64,000 nucleotides of DNA from Polyporus tsugae (lineage: Eukaryota; Basidiomycota; Agaricomycetes; Polyporales; Polyporaceae): NCBI GenBank assembly GCA_024305745.1, contig JAHRBS010000007.1, positions 496,001-560,000 of the forward strand. The letters are read 5' to 3'. Positions within the stretch are counted from its first letter, which is position 1. Each line of letters begins with the position of its first letter. The position numbers and the translations under genes were made by a program. The notes under the pieces were generated by a model. That model was not told the origin of the DNA. It worked only from the letters and a program-made list of their open reading frames with translations, and made no database searches. Below are positions 11,541-21,849 of the stretch, piece by piece.

Positions 11541-13648
11541 ATGTTTTACAATCTACTACCTACAACACTACAGCTCTTCCTCGCATCCGTCCTATGGCAA
11601 CCCCATTCTACTCCGTCTCGCCCGACTCTGCAGTTCCAGCTGCGCCACCAACATGCTTTATCTAATACCTCCCGCGTTGTCTTCTCGGATGCGAGGCCAG
11701 ACGTTGCCTTCACAACAGATGATCTCAGTATCCGGGCCCAGAAGACGACGATCTACAAGCCTACGTCGCAAGCACTCCTACGCAGCGCACGCCTCCGTGG
11801 CGACAGCATACCATGGGAGCCTTCCGAAGTATACGGGCCAGACGTGCAAGATAGGGACACTTTGCTGTTGCTGGCCAAGATGGCCAACAACGCATATACC
11901 GAGCCAGACCAGTCGGACTGGTATGATATTGGTCCGTACTGGAATGTGGTGAGTGCTGTCTATGCCGCTCTTGTCCCGGAGAAATGTGATGGGGAGTTCT
12001 GTGCGCGGGCCAGAGTCAGCGAGGAAGCACAGAGAGTATCCTGCAATGGAGGTGGTCAGAGTGCGCCCAGAATCACAAAATCACCTCGGGAGCCGCTTCT
12101 ATGTAGCCGCTTCTGCTGCTTTCGATTCGCGAAGCCAGCTTCTTCCTATATCCTCCGTCTTCTGGCCCGATTTTCCGCTTAAGATTGTCAGTTGAAATAC
12201 CCGCGGAGGTATCGCGGGCCACCGGTGTTGACCATGTTCGAGATCTCCAGACAGGGAGCACGTCGCCTTTCTACCTGCGCTCTCGTCGCCAACAATGAAT
12301 GTAACAATGGACTAGTGGGTGCTGCTTCGGAGACAGTTTCAGAAACGTGAGGTCACCGTGACGGCGTGTGATCATCGGCCGTTTGGAGTTGAAGTTATCG
12401 AATCTATGCTAGATCTTCCTGCTCTTGTATGCAGGCAAAAGTTTCTGTGGTTTAACCTCGTTATGTGCGCATATATGTAGTCTGATCCCGACTTCCTCCG
12501 ACCCCTTTCCCCTGTTTCTTCTTACTGTATCGTTGCGACAAATTACTCATATATCTTGTACAGACCTATCCATTTGGCTGGGAACCGGATGCAGACGGCT
12601 TTCGCGGTCACATCTTCGCTACACCGGACAACTCCACCGTTATCATTTCCGTCAAGGGCACCTCCATCATGTGGCCAATTGGCGGCGGGGGCCCGACGCA
12701 GACGAAGGACAAGCTGAACGACAACCTTCTCTTCTCATGCTGTTGTGCGCGCATCAGCTCGACGTGGAGCACGGTTTGCGACTGCTACGATGGCGAGAAG
12801 AAGTGCGACCAAGGCTGCTTGGAGAAGAGTCTTGCGGAGGAGAGTTTGTTCTATTCGATCGGGATCGTGAGCAGCCTCTCGTCTTATTTTAGTGCTCAGA
12901 TATTGAAACTCGTAATCTCTGTAGAACCTGTACAACAATGTGACGTACATGTATCCCGACGCCAACATTTGGTTGATAGGTACGTCCAATCGTGTGCGCC
13001 ACATAACACCGTTAACGTGATTATTCTAAGGCCATTCCCTCGGAGGCGCATTATCATCTCTCGTCGGTCTCACGTTTGGGGTGCCCGTCGTTGCGTTCGA
13101 AGCCCCAGCAGAGCGTTTGGCAGCAACTCGTCTGCATCTACCCTCCCCAGTACGCCCGTTCCTTTAAGCGCGAGCACTCTTAGTTCCGGTCTCAACGGCC
13201 TCCTATATAGCCGTCTACCCAGCACGTCACCCACGTCTACAATACGGGGGACCCGATCCCGATGGGCACCTGCACCGGGTTCGGGTCGTCGTGCAACGTG
13301 GTGGGCGTTGCGCTCGAGACGCGCTGCCACCTGGGCCAGACGGTCAAGTACGACACGATCACGCAGCTCGGCTGGAGCTCGAATATCATCCACCACGGGA
13401 TCGCCGCGCTCGTCGACGGGGTGCTCGCGAGGCAGGATATCGATTGGGCGGGGAATGGGATGAAGGGGAGCGTACCGGTCGCGGCCCCCGAGACGGACTG
13501 TGTGGTGAGTCTTGGACGTATCCACGTATGTTGCGCTATTGGAGATGCTGAGGACGTTGCGGACCAGGATTGCTTTGACTGGACGTTTGGCGATTTCAGG
13601 AATGCTTCTGGCGCGGGCGCTGCGGGATGCGGTGGTCGGGTATTTTGA
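11541..13648 (+). CDS. ATG15: ATG15, vacuolar autophagic-body lipase
   Basis: Phospholipase that breaks down autophagic bodies and multivesicular-body membranes inside the vacuole. Six exons: 11541-11948, 12564-12866, 12925-12979, 13031-13149, 13211-13504 and 13568-13648, joining in phase to 419 aa. A hydrophobic N-terminal anchor ([19 protein letters not shown]) matches the single TM of the family. Then come [49 protein letters not shown] and [10 protein letters not shown], all hallmark blocks of Atg15. The class-3 lipase nucleophile elbow GHSLGGAL (Ser about 258) spans the exon 3/4 junction. The likely Asp is in NTGDP (about 309) and the His in NIIHHG (about 356). The protein ends [12 protein letters not shown]. 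Intron 1 is 615 nt, far longer than the others (50-63 nt), so some inserted sequence there is possible. Confidence 0.97.
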
Positions 13649-13779
13649 TTGTCATAGGGATCTTCGAGGGTTTCGTGCTGGTAGACTTCAGCGACTATGG
13701 ATTAACCACTTCTGTGTTCATTCTAGAGGCATGATCAACACATTGTACGAAGGCAATTGCACCGTTCATTTGTATCTCG

Positions 13780-14110
13780 CATCCGACGTCTATGATCCTC
13801 AGACCGCGGCCGTGATCCATGCCGCGACATCCTCCTGCCCACTCCTCGCCGTCCCCAGTCAGCAACGCCCAATGCGGTACGGTTGTGCCTCTTCATCACC
13901 TCGTAGCGCACCGTCTTCCCGAGCCGCCCCTCGAGAGCCTTCACGAACACGTCGTTCCCCTGGTCGATCAACACCGGCTCGGTCTCGCTCTTGAGCACGA
14001 AGATCTCGGGGAGGCCCTTGATGAGCTGCTCGGGCGCGGTCCTTGAGGAGCACGGCCTCCTGCGAGCCGTAGTTACCCCTCGACGATCCTTGGAGGGAGG
14101 ACGCGCGTCG
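13780..14110 (-). pseudogene. alpha/beta-hydrolase 3' fragment
   Basis: On the minus strand this stretch encodes pieces such as LIKGLPEIFVLKSETEP, FVKALEGRLGK and RYEVMKRHN. They match the C-terminal part of the intact hydrolase at 20417-21576 almost residue for residue, but upstream exons are missing and the frame breaks on both sides. DNA similarity is also clear around 13825-13880 against 20445-20495. It lies directly after ATG15 and next to the DUF2235 gene. I read it as the decayed partner in a tandem duplication (see findings). Confidence 0.8.
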
Positions 14111-14282
14111 TCGTGAAGTCGAAGACGTACGGGCTGCCCCGGTCCCGAACGCATCGTCCGATTACTACTGCTCTTGTTTGTAGCTACTGCCAGTGTTATG
14201 GACTGGTCAAACTGTGAGCGGCATGAGGTGACGCCGCGGAACGCAATCAAACAGACAAACTATTGTCATACAGCACATTGGG

Positions 14283-16225
14283 TTAGAATGGGTCCTCTTG
14301 CAGGCTTTCGGTCTGCGTACGAGTGTGCACGGTGGGATGGACGTAGAATCGTCGCCCGGAATGGTCGTTGGGAACGACTAGACCCCGAGGGAGGTTCATC
14401 CTATATGCATTCGTAAGAAACAACCCGCGGGGCGAAATTGCGCATGCATGGAGAACCTACCTGACAGTCTTGGGCTGTTCATTCCACTCCGAAGGGGAAC
14501 CTAGTGGAATGCGTCGCCAGATGGGGAGGAACCCCAATATCCACCACAAAAGCGCAAACACAGTGGACTGGTCGTGCATGAGAGAGAGCGCGTCGCGCAC
14601 ATCGTGTTCCTCCTCGCTCGCCATGGGCACACGGGGTGCAATGCTATTGAAATGGTAGCAATGAGGCCGCAGTGGGCGGGGCCGATCCTCGACGATGGGA
14701 TATAGCGAGGCTGGGTCAAGACCGATATTTCTGAGCCCCTCGGCGTGGAACTGGATGCCGGTGTTCTCCCTGAAACATTCCCGGACCATCCAACGTAGAG
14801 GGATGTGTCCGAGAGAGTGCGATGTGTCTTCGGAAGCAGCGCAGCCTCCGACGTCTACGAGGGTCAAATTCAGGTCGCCGATCAAACAGACCCTCTTCAG
14901 AGGCGTACTACCGTGGCGAAACGTACCACAATGACTGCCAACGAACCAAACCTCCTGAACGTCCGTGCCATGGTGACCATTCTGTGCATCGAACTGCCGC
15001 GGCCAACACCAAAGGAGGCCCGTGCAACCCGTGGCGATCGCGACAGCAGTCAGACCAAGGTCACATGTCGCCTGACATGGCCCCACATACCTCGTAGAAC
15101 TTGGGGTGCAAGCATGCCCGGGGCTCATGCAGCGCCAGAGCATGCCTGAACACACGAATGGAGGTATTTGATCTTGTAAAGGGAAGCGTGCGAGGAATGA
15201 CATCACCGACGGAAGACACGGTATCCCTAGAGGCTAGTAGATGAAAGAGGTGTTTCTGAGAGGCTATCCATGATCAAACACATACCATACACCAATGAAA
15301 TCAATTCGGACGTTCCTAGGCTTCAACCTGAACTTCGCAAATGCCTTATGCCAGTCGTCATCGACAGCCCGCATGTAGAGTGAGTATGCCAATGGGATCT
15401 CAGTCTGTGCGTCGCTCGGTAACAGGCCGACGTAAAACAGCGACGAATAAGTACACTTGAACCCGTTTCAAAAGTACATGTAACCCCGTCGTGATGTACC
15501 TTGTGAATCATTTCTGCAAGAGCGCGGGCGGTGTATGCGCCACGCGAGAAGCCGAAGAGCGAAATCTTGTCCCCAACTCGATCTGAAGAGCACGAAGCGC
15601 ATTAGCACCTTTGCGTAGTTATTTTGTGATCCTCACCGACAATGTGTCACGAGGTCGTGGTAAGCCCTCTCAAAATTGGAATCGAGATCAGCCGCGAGGT
15701 TCTTGTCTATGAATTTGTCGAGCTTCTCATACAAGTGAAGGGGTGACAGGGGATTTAACGTCCGACTGACGTTGGTTTCGAAAACAGCTCGAACGCGCGG
15801 TCAAACCGTTAATGTCGGAAGTAACTCACCATTCTGAAGGCACACATTCATAGACCGTCTGGTCATTGCCACTCCGGTGGAGCAGGTCGAAGAATTTGGC
15901 GATGTTCGAGTTCTAAGTAGAACGCGATCATCTGTCAGTCCAGGCTTATTTGCGTACGCATGAGGACTCTCAGGAATGTCTACGTACGTTGCGAGCGTCA
16001 TATTTATGGCCAAGACCATCGCCTGAGAAGAAAACAAGCACAAGTGTCCCAGGAAGGACGTCTGCCAGGGGGAATAACGGCGAGGTCCCCTGTCTCGCTC
16101 GAGGACGAGCGACGAGAGAAGAGGGGCGAGGGTGCCGCTGAGGAAAGCTCCGTGCTAGTACTGTGTGAGGTGTTCATCCGCGGGAGTGAAGGGACGGCGG
16201 CGCCCTTGGAGGCGTTGGCTGGCAT
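14283..16225 (-). CDS. DUF2235 protein (Tle1-like alpha/beta-hydrolase domain)
   Basis: Fungal DUF2235 proteins share a fold with the bacterial Tle1 phospholipase effectors; their substrate in fungi is unknown. Exons that can be followed on the minus strand: about 16090-15988 (LVLVFFSGDGLGHKYDARN), 15912-15830 (NSNIAKFFDLLH), one around 15760-15650, 15582-15500 (the nucleophile block LFGFSRGAYTARALAEM), 15455-15286, 15226-15091, 14993-14927, 14854-14461 and 14400-14283. The junctions rebuild the family signature VWFVGSHC-DVGG, then LGHIPLRWMVRECF and IGLDPASLYP, with a final exon starting MNLPRGLVVP. The 5' end is not solved: the ATG at 16225 is in a different frame from LVLVFFSGDG and I found no clean splice to join them. 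Reading this as one 249-aa ORF (14457-15206) would be wrong because three introns are retained. Confidence 0.82.
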
Positions 16226-16538
16226 TGCGAGTGAGGTCGCGGCCGGAGTGGTAAGATAAGCGGTGAACTAGTGATGTCGCCAAAGGTAATGCGGGGGCAA
16301 GATGTACTCATAGGAGGCCTTCAGTTGCCCTCTATCTGATAAAAGGGGAGTGCGAGTGTATACCTGTCCGGGTAATTCAAGTTATAAACTTTAGTACTAT
16401 AGAAAACCCGTACAGCGACGCACCGTAGCATCGACTGAGCGAAGGTGTGCCCAGCCCCTGATGTGCGCACTGGCACTTGGTTGTAAGTCCTCTGGCACGA
16501 CATCGCTAGTACTAAGTATAAGCGTGAGAAGGACGAGT

Positions 16539-18634
16539 ATGGATAGACGCTCTTCCCTTGTCCTCCAACCACCATCACGACACTTATTCAGCACCAGCAC
16601 ATCGAACGCGGACGACGAGCACATCCAGCTTCTGGTTACTCTGAACCAGACGCGTCCTGGTTTAGAATGCCAGCCGATGCGGGCATTGAGAATGTGATTA
16701 CCTGTCTTTCTCTCCCACTTCACCTGACTGATTTAGCTCAAACTTGAACGCCGTGGTCCAGCTAGGAAGTGTTACCACAGGGGATTACGAGATGGCCATC
16801 CGATTGGAGAGGCTCCGCGTCCGGGAGGCGTTGAACGCTCGCGACGTAGCGGTCATTCGTCTGGCCGATGCGTGCGCGTCCGTCCGCGAGAAGGCCGCCG
16901 CGCTCGAGGCTCTGAGGGACCAGAAGGAAGCTCTTCAACGTCAGCTAGATGCTGTGCTTATCATGAAAGAGGGTCGTGGGATCGACGAAGAAAACGGGGA
17001 CAGGGCAAAGGTAGGATCCAAGACCGAAGGCACGACCGAGATCCGCAGGCAGCTCGCATCGTGTATGAAGACGATCGAAAACAAGCTCGCGTCGCTGAAG
17101 ATCACGGAATGCAGCGGAATGGGGGCTGTAGACGAGATCGAGAGCGATTACAAGGTTAGCTATATGCACTTACACCCTGCTTTAGCTTGACTACCCGGAC
17201 CTGCTCAGACAATCAAACAGCAGTTCGAAATGACGTTCGAAGTAGCATCCAAAGTGCCCGATGAAGTTCTTCCCGGCCCTCCGGCAATGATCAGAGATCT
17301 CTCAAGCGCCCCTGGTCCCGTGCCAAGTCCGTTGACTGCTCCCGGCACTCCGATGGACCTGGACGGACCAGAATCGCCATGGACTCCACTCGACGGAGAG
17401 CGAGCAGTCCGTTTTCGTTGTCATGGGGTCCCGCTCTCGCTGATATGCGTGCTGAATTTAGGTCGCGCTGCCGACTGTGAGCACAGCTGAAAAGATCGAA
17501 GCGAGATACGCCATCCTCGCGTCGCTTCCGCTCCCGTCTGGCATCCCTGAAGACTCTCTGACCCCGATTCTGGTTACCGCAGCATACTCTCTGCAGGACT
17601 TTGTCGGGACGACCTCTGGTGTGAGTCTGTTTCCTTGAGCGTTTGTCCTTGAGCTAACTCGACCTATCGCCAGCTGCTGCGTTCCCAGTATGTATGTTTC
17701 TCCATGTCTACGAGGCAATGATGCGCATATAGCCAGGCTGGGACACTACAGGGTCTTCCAACAGTCGACAACGACTTGGTGCCCAGAGCGGGAGGAGCAT
17801 AGGTACTTCGTCACACCGGTGTTCAAGTACACTACGAACCCTCGGGTGAACGCGGCGCACAGGTGGACTCTCGTCGATATCTCGGGAAAGCTTGATAAGC
17901 CAACTGGTGAGTACTTGCGAATGGTTTACGATAGGCGGTTATACAACTATCATCAAGAATGCTTTTACAACAAGGACGGAAAGTGGTACTACGCGGGGAT
18001 ATACAAGTCGTTCCGTCTTGACGACCTGTGTCCGCAAGAGTGGGTATGCTTGTCGCAAGAGGTGAGTGTCCCAGTTCACACACGCGTGCGGTCGGTAGCA
18101 ACTTCTTTGCCGTGCTACGCATTTCAGACCTCGCAAGCTCTGATCAAGGAAACACTCGCCGGTCGGAAGAATGCGTCACCCCAGAATGTCTACGAGGCTG
18201 GTCAGCTGTACTCAGTAGGCGCTCTCAAGGTCGCCTGCATCGGCTTGCAGTGCATCGGGTTTAACAACACGCTCTACCGCGGCCTCCTTGAACACGCGGC
18301 ACTGTGCACGCAGACTGGCAAATGGCGGGCGCAGGCTGGCGGCTTCAACACGGGACTTGGACTCGGGGCTACCACACCGTGGAGCGGAAGCGGCAATACA
18401 ACTGCGTATGGGAGCCCGAGCGGACCTGGGAGTCCAGTGACGATGGGAGTTGGACCTGGTGCACTCGCTACTGGCGGTGTGGCTCCGCAGACTGGCAGTA
18501 TGGCTCCTCAGACTGGCGGCATGGTTCCCGGCGGACGTGTCATCGGACCTGCGACTGTACTTGGATCTGGATCTGGGCTTGGGATTGCAGCCGCTGTCGA
18601 CTCCCGGTGTTCTGATTTCGCAGCACGGCTCTGA
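16539..18634 (+). CDS. DUF6697-like protein with coiled coil
   Basis: Eight exons: 16539-16693, 16737-17154, 17209-17406, 17462-17620, 17674-17687, 17737-17906, 17958-18061 and 18128-18634, all phases agreeing, for a 574-aa product. The N-terminal third has a predicted coiled coil (LERLRVREALNARDVAVIRL and following, rich in Leu/Glu/Arg). A Pro-rich linker with PSPLTAPGTPMDLDGPESP follows. The conserved domain comes next: EEHRYFVTPVFKY, ECFYNKDGKWYYAGIYKSF, PQEWVCLSQE, then a helical block ASPQNVYEAGQLYSVGALK ending in Gly/Ser/Thr-rich low complexity. The HRYF..P..KY and KWYY.G.YK pattern is what I recall for DUF6697, an Agaricomycete domain of unknown function. Exon 5 is only 14 nt, but the same splice signals recur in the dead copy at 22.9 kb, which supports it. 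Confidence 0.78.
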
Positions 18635-19416
18635 AGACGTCGCGGGAACTCATGGAACGCGATTCCTCGGGAAGATGTAACAGGCTTCTGGACTGGATGT
18701 TCGTTTCTCTCGTCGTCGATTTCACGCCTTCTCGAGGACTTGTGCGGGGAGTCTGGACTCACTGTTCTTGTGGTTACCATGTATCGGTGTAGGAGTAGAA
18801 ACAAGTCTCTCCTGCAGTCTCCGACTTTGAGACCGGCGGCGGCGTGTTCAAGTTATCGTTCCGCAGTATGCCAGTAGCCAATTCTGGTTTTCGATAACCA
18901 CTGAAACATCGCGAATGAGCCTACGGGATCGTCGCCTTAAGATGCTTGTGTACCGTCTCAGCATCTGTGCACTCCCAGAGTTTGTTTGTACACCGAGGTA
19001 GCCAAACAACGGCCCACAGCGTCTCTTCCCGCTTGGCTTTCCCCCTCATTGTCGACCCGTTCCTTCAGCTTCATTGGCTCGCTCTTCGCTCGTATGTCTC
19101 TGTGGGCGACCTGTATCTTGGCGACGGATGGCTACTATGTACTCATGTTGATTTGGACGCAAACACTTGCTGCGAAAGGGAACTTCTTGTGTGCGCAACC
19201 GCCCGAAACTGGTCGATTGGCACTTCACCTCCATGCACATCGCTGCAGGCTCGCTAACGGAAGCAATCCTCCAGATTCTGGCTGGAATATATGAGGAGGA
19301 TGTTAGAAGCTGAGTCTGCATCATCTACCAGTCTCACATCGAGCTCTTATCACCCAGAGACCGTCCAGTCCTCGCTCTCGAGAGTCGACACTACCATCCT
19401 CCGAACACTATCGAAG
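18635..19416. other. intergenic, nothing recognised
   Basis: About 780 bp with only short unrelated frames; a pyrimidine-rich stretch near 19000-19100. It probably contains the 3' region of the DUF6697-like gene. Confidence 0.5.
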
Positions 19417-19626
19417 ATGTCCTTCCCTACCAGCTCTTCCGCCTACGGCTTCTTCCCCACCGCGCCCTCCGCACCCAATGCATTCGCGCTCTTCGCATCC
19501 ATCCAGTCGCCGCGCGACACTTACCACATGTACGAAGACTCGCGTCAGGTGCCCTGCCCTTCCAGCGGACGGGCGGCGGAACGGAAGACGACCAAGTCCA
19601 GCCTGAAGAAGCTCTTCGGGCTGTAG
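19417..19626 (+). CDS. small hypothetical protein, 69 aa
   Basis: Open frame starting MSFPTSSSAYGFFPTAPS, with a Ser/Pro/Phe-rich first half, a middle RDTYHMYEDSRQ and a basic tail ending SSLKKLFGL. An in-frame upstream ATG at 19291 would give 111 aa, but the shorter start sits in a better-looking context and the upstream part is plain Ser/Thr. No family recognised. The KKLFGL end resembles tails of other short fungal proteins I have seen, but that is weak. It may be real or chance. Confidence 0.35.
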   Translation: MSFPTSSSAYGFFPTAPSAPNAFALFASIQSPRDTYHMYEDSRQVPCPSSGRAAERKTTKSSLKKLFGL

Positions 19627-20416
19627 ACTCATTCCGCTCGCTTGTGAGCAGTCTACAACCACCACGTGCCAGCGCGGTCCCATCCCGCTCGCACCACAGT
19701 CGATCGCGGTTCCCGTCCGAGTCGTCCACACCATCGCGCTCCTCCAGTCCACTGTCCCGCGCAACACTGCACGCGCCCTCGCCTGATCCACGTGTCGGGG
19801 TCATGGCGGACCGGGGCCCCTTGACGATTACACGCTGCCCTGGAGCTTCGAGGCGCCATCCACCGCAAACCCCGCCGTAAACCTCGCACTGCACGAGTTG
19901 GCACCGCTCTCTGAGAGATCCTGATGGATATGGAAAGCGGTCCTCGTTTGCAAGGATGGACGATGAGGAGGACCCGAAAGATCGTTGACGAATATTTTTG
20001 TGCATATTCCCTGTGTTTGTCTTTGTACGGTACTAGATCCCCATGGCACCCCCCGTCACCGATGCATGCACCTTTCTCTACCTCTGATAGCCAACATATT
20101 CGAGGTTGTGGAGGTTACTACGCCCGTGCGAAGGCAAGTAGACAAAGGTGAGATGCATTTCGCTACGGTCGCGTGTGGCATCATGAGGCTTACTCTATAC
20201 GAGGTGGCTTGAGCGGGCCGAACATGCGGACCATGAGTACGCGGGTGACGAAGAAGAAGAGGATGGCGAGAAGAAGTCCCAACCGGGACTCTCGCGATAT
20301 ACGTAGAGCGTGGCGCACAGTTCAAAGTGTATCACGACTTTTACGTTGCTGCAAACACTCTACAAAGGTGGTTACACGGTTTCACTTATATCTTACATCT
20401 GACAACTATACAATCC
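19627..20416. other. intergenic with a short inositol-kinase-like remnant
   Basis: Mostly unrecognised. Bases 20105-20190 resemble the inositol-polyphosphate-kinase pseudogene at 28815-28900: VVEVTT-like codons, then an intron-like stretch sharing the exact 17-mer ATTTCGCTACGGTCGCG. This looks like a small duplicated piece of that gene. Confidence 0.5.
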
Positions 20417-21576
20417 TCAGACCTTCGCCTTAATCCAGGTCGCGACATCCTCCGCCCACTCCTCGCCGTGTCCAGTCAACAACGCCCAATGGGGGCTGAT
20501 ATGGTTGTGCCTCTTCATCACCTCGTACCGCACCTTCTTCCCCAGGCGCCCCTCGAGGACCTTCACAAACTTGTCGCTCCCCTCGAGGATCATCGCCGGC
20601 TCGTTCTCGCTCTTGAGCGCGAAGATCTCGGGGAGGTCCTTGATGAGCTCCTCGGGCGCGCTCCTCAGGAGCGCGAGCGGCATGTTCGCTAGCGTGGCGT
20701 CCTGCGAGCCGTAGTACCCCTCGAGGAGCCCGGGGGGCATGCCCGGCGTCGTGAAGTCGAAGACGTACGCGCCGCCCCCCGGGATGAGCCCGCGGGTCGC
20801 GGCGCGGACGGGGGAGTCGAGCGGGAGGAGCGAGGGCGAGAGGTAGAGGGAGGCGAGGTGGTTCGAGCCCGCGGAGTGGCCGTGGACGAAGATGTTGGAG
20901 AGGGACGTCGAGGGCGGGAGGGTGCTGGGGGCGGCGGCGGCGGAGGCGACGGCGCTGGTGTTGGCGAGGAACCAGGCGATGGCGTCGCGAACGTCCTCAA
21001 CGGGCGCGGGGTACGTGGCGGTGGGGTAGAGTCGGTAGTCAGCGATCACGGTGAGGATCCTAAGTTCGGAGAGACTGGACGTCAGGTGGGGTCTGCGATA
21101 GGATCGCGGACGGTGCACGTACCCGCGTTTGGCGAAGAAGACGCCAACGTTGGTGTACCCGAGATCGAAGGGGGGATCCTGCTTGCGGTCGCCGGAGACG
21201 AACCCGCCGCCGTAGATGAAGAAAAGAACTGGGATAGGGCCGTTCGGGGAGACCGCTGCAGTGTCTGGGTAGAACACATCCAGCTGCACGACGCCGATAG
21301 CGAGTCGCGATCAGCATTTGGGTACGTGCATGGTGAGCAGGGCCGCAGGCTTACTTTGTGCCTGTCGGTGGTTCCGAATTGGAAGGTCTGCTGTGGGTGG
21401 CTCTCGATATCCGAACGCCGATTCTCGAGGGCCTTCATGAAGGCGAGCTTGGCTGTCAATCGTCATTAATCGTGACATTTGGCTACACAGTTGGGATCTT
21501 CAGAGAGATATGACAGCTTACTAGGCTCGAGAATGACCGGAATGGCATTGTCCTTCAATCCGACGACGAAGTCCAT
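20417..21576 (-). CDS. alpha/beta-hydrolase (carboxylesterase / HSL-like)
   Basis: Four exons on the minus strand: 21576-21522, 21452-21355, 21283-21123 and 21059-20417, joining in phase to 318 aa. It starts MDFVVGLKDNAIPVILEP and runs into LDVFYPDTA and VLFFIYGGGFVSGDR. That last block is the oxyanion-hole motif, here Tyr-Gly-Gly-Gly instead of the usual His-Gly-Gly-Gly. The nucleophile elbow is GHSAGSNHL; the likely acid is in the KSENEP region and the His in KRHNHISPHWAL near the C-terminus. No signal peptide is seen, so it is probably cytosolic. It would hydrolyse an ester or amide; the substrate is unknown. It is divergent from the DUF6697 pseudogene, and a 3' fragment of a sister copy lies at 13.8-14.1 kb. 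Confidence 0.87.
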
Positions 21577-21849
21577 GATGTACGAGTAGTTGAGGGAGGC
21601 TTGCGATGGATCCGGTCGGATAATATAGCTGTGGTGCTACTGCGCAGATTGGGTTAGATAGAAGATGCCTAAGATGTGCACTGGTTTCCTGAAACCATGA
21701 AAGCAATGCCACGCACCGCACCGACATATGCCGGTGGGCGTATGGGAATGAGAGAGAGTCTTTGAGGTGTTTCTCACAAGATAAGGCGGGATCGGTTTCT
21801 ATCGACTACTCACATTGTAATCTGGCTTTTCTAAGCGTGAGAAGGACGG

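Noticed and set aside
14457..15206. 249-aa minus-strand ORF as one protein
   Set aside because: It reads through three introns of the DUF2235 gene; splicing restores GSHC-DVGG and HPKFYE-type junctions.
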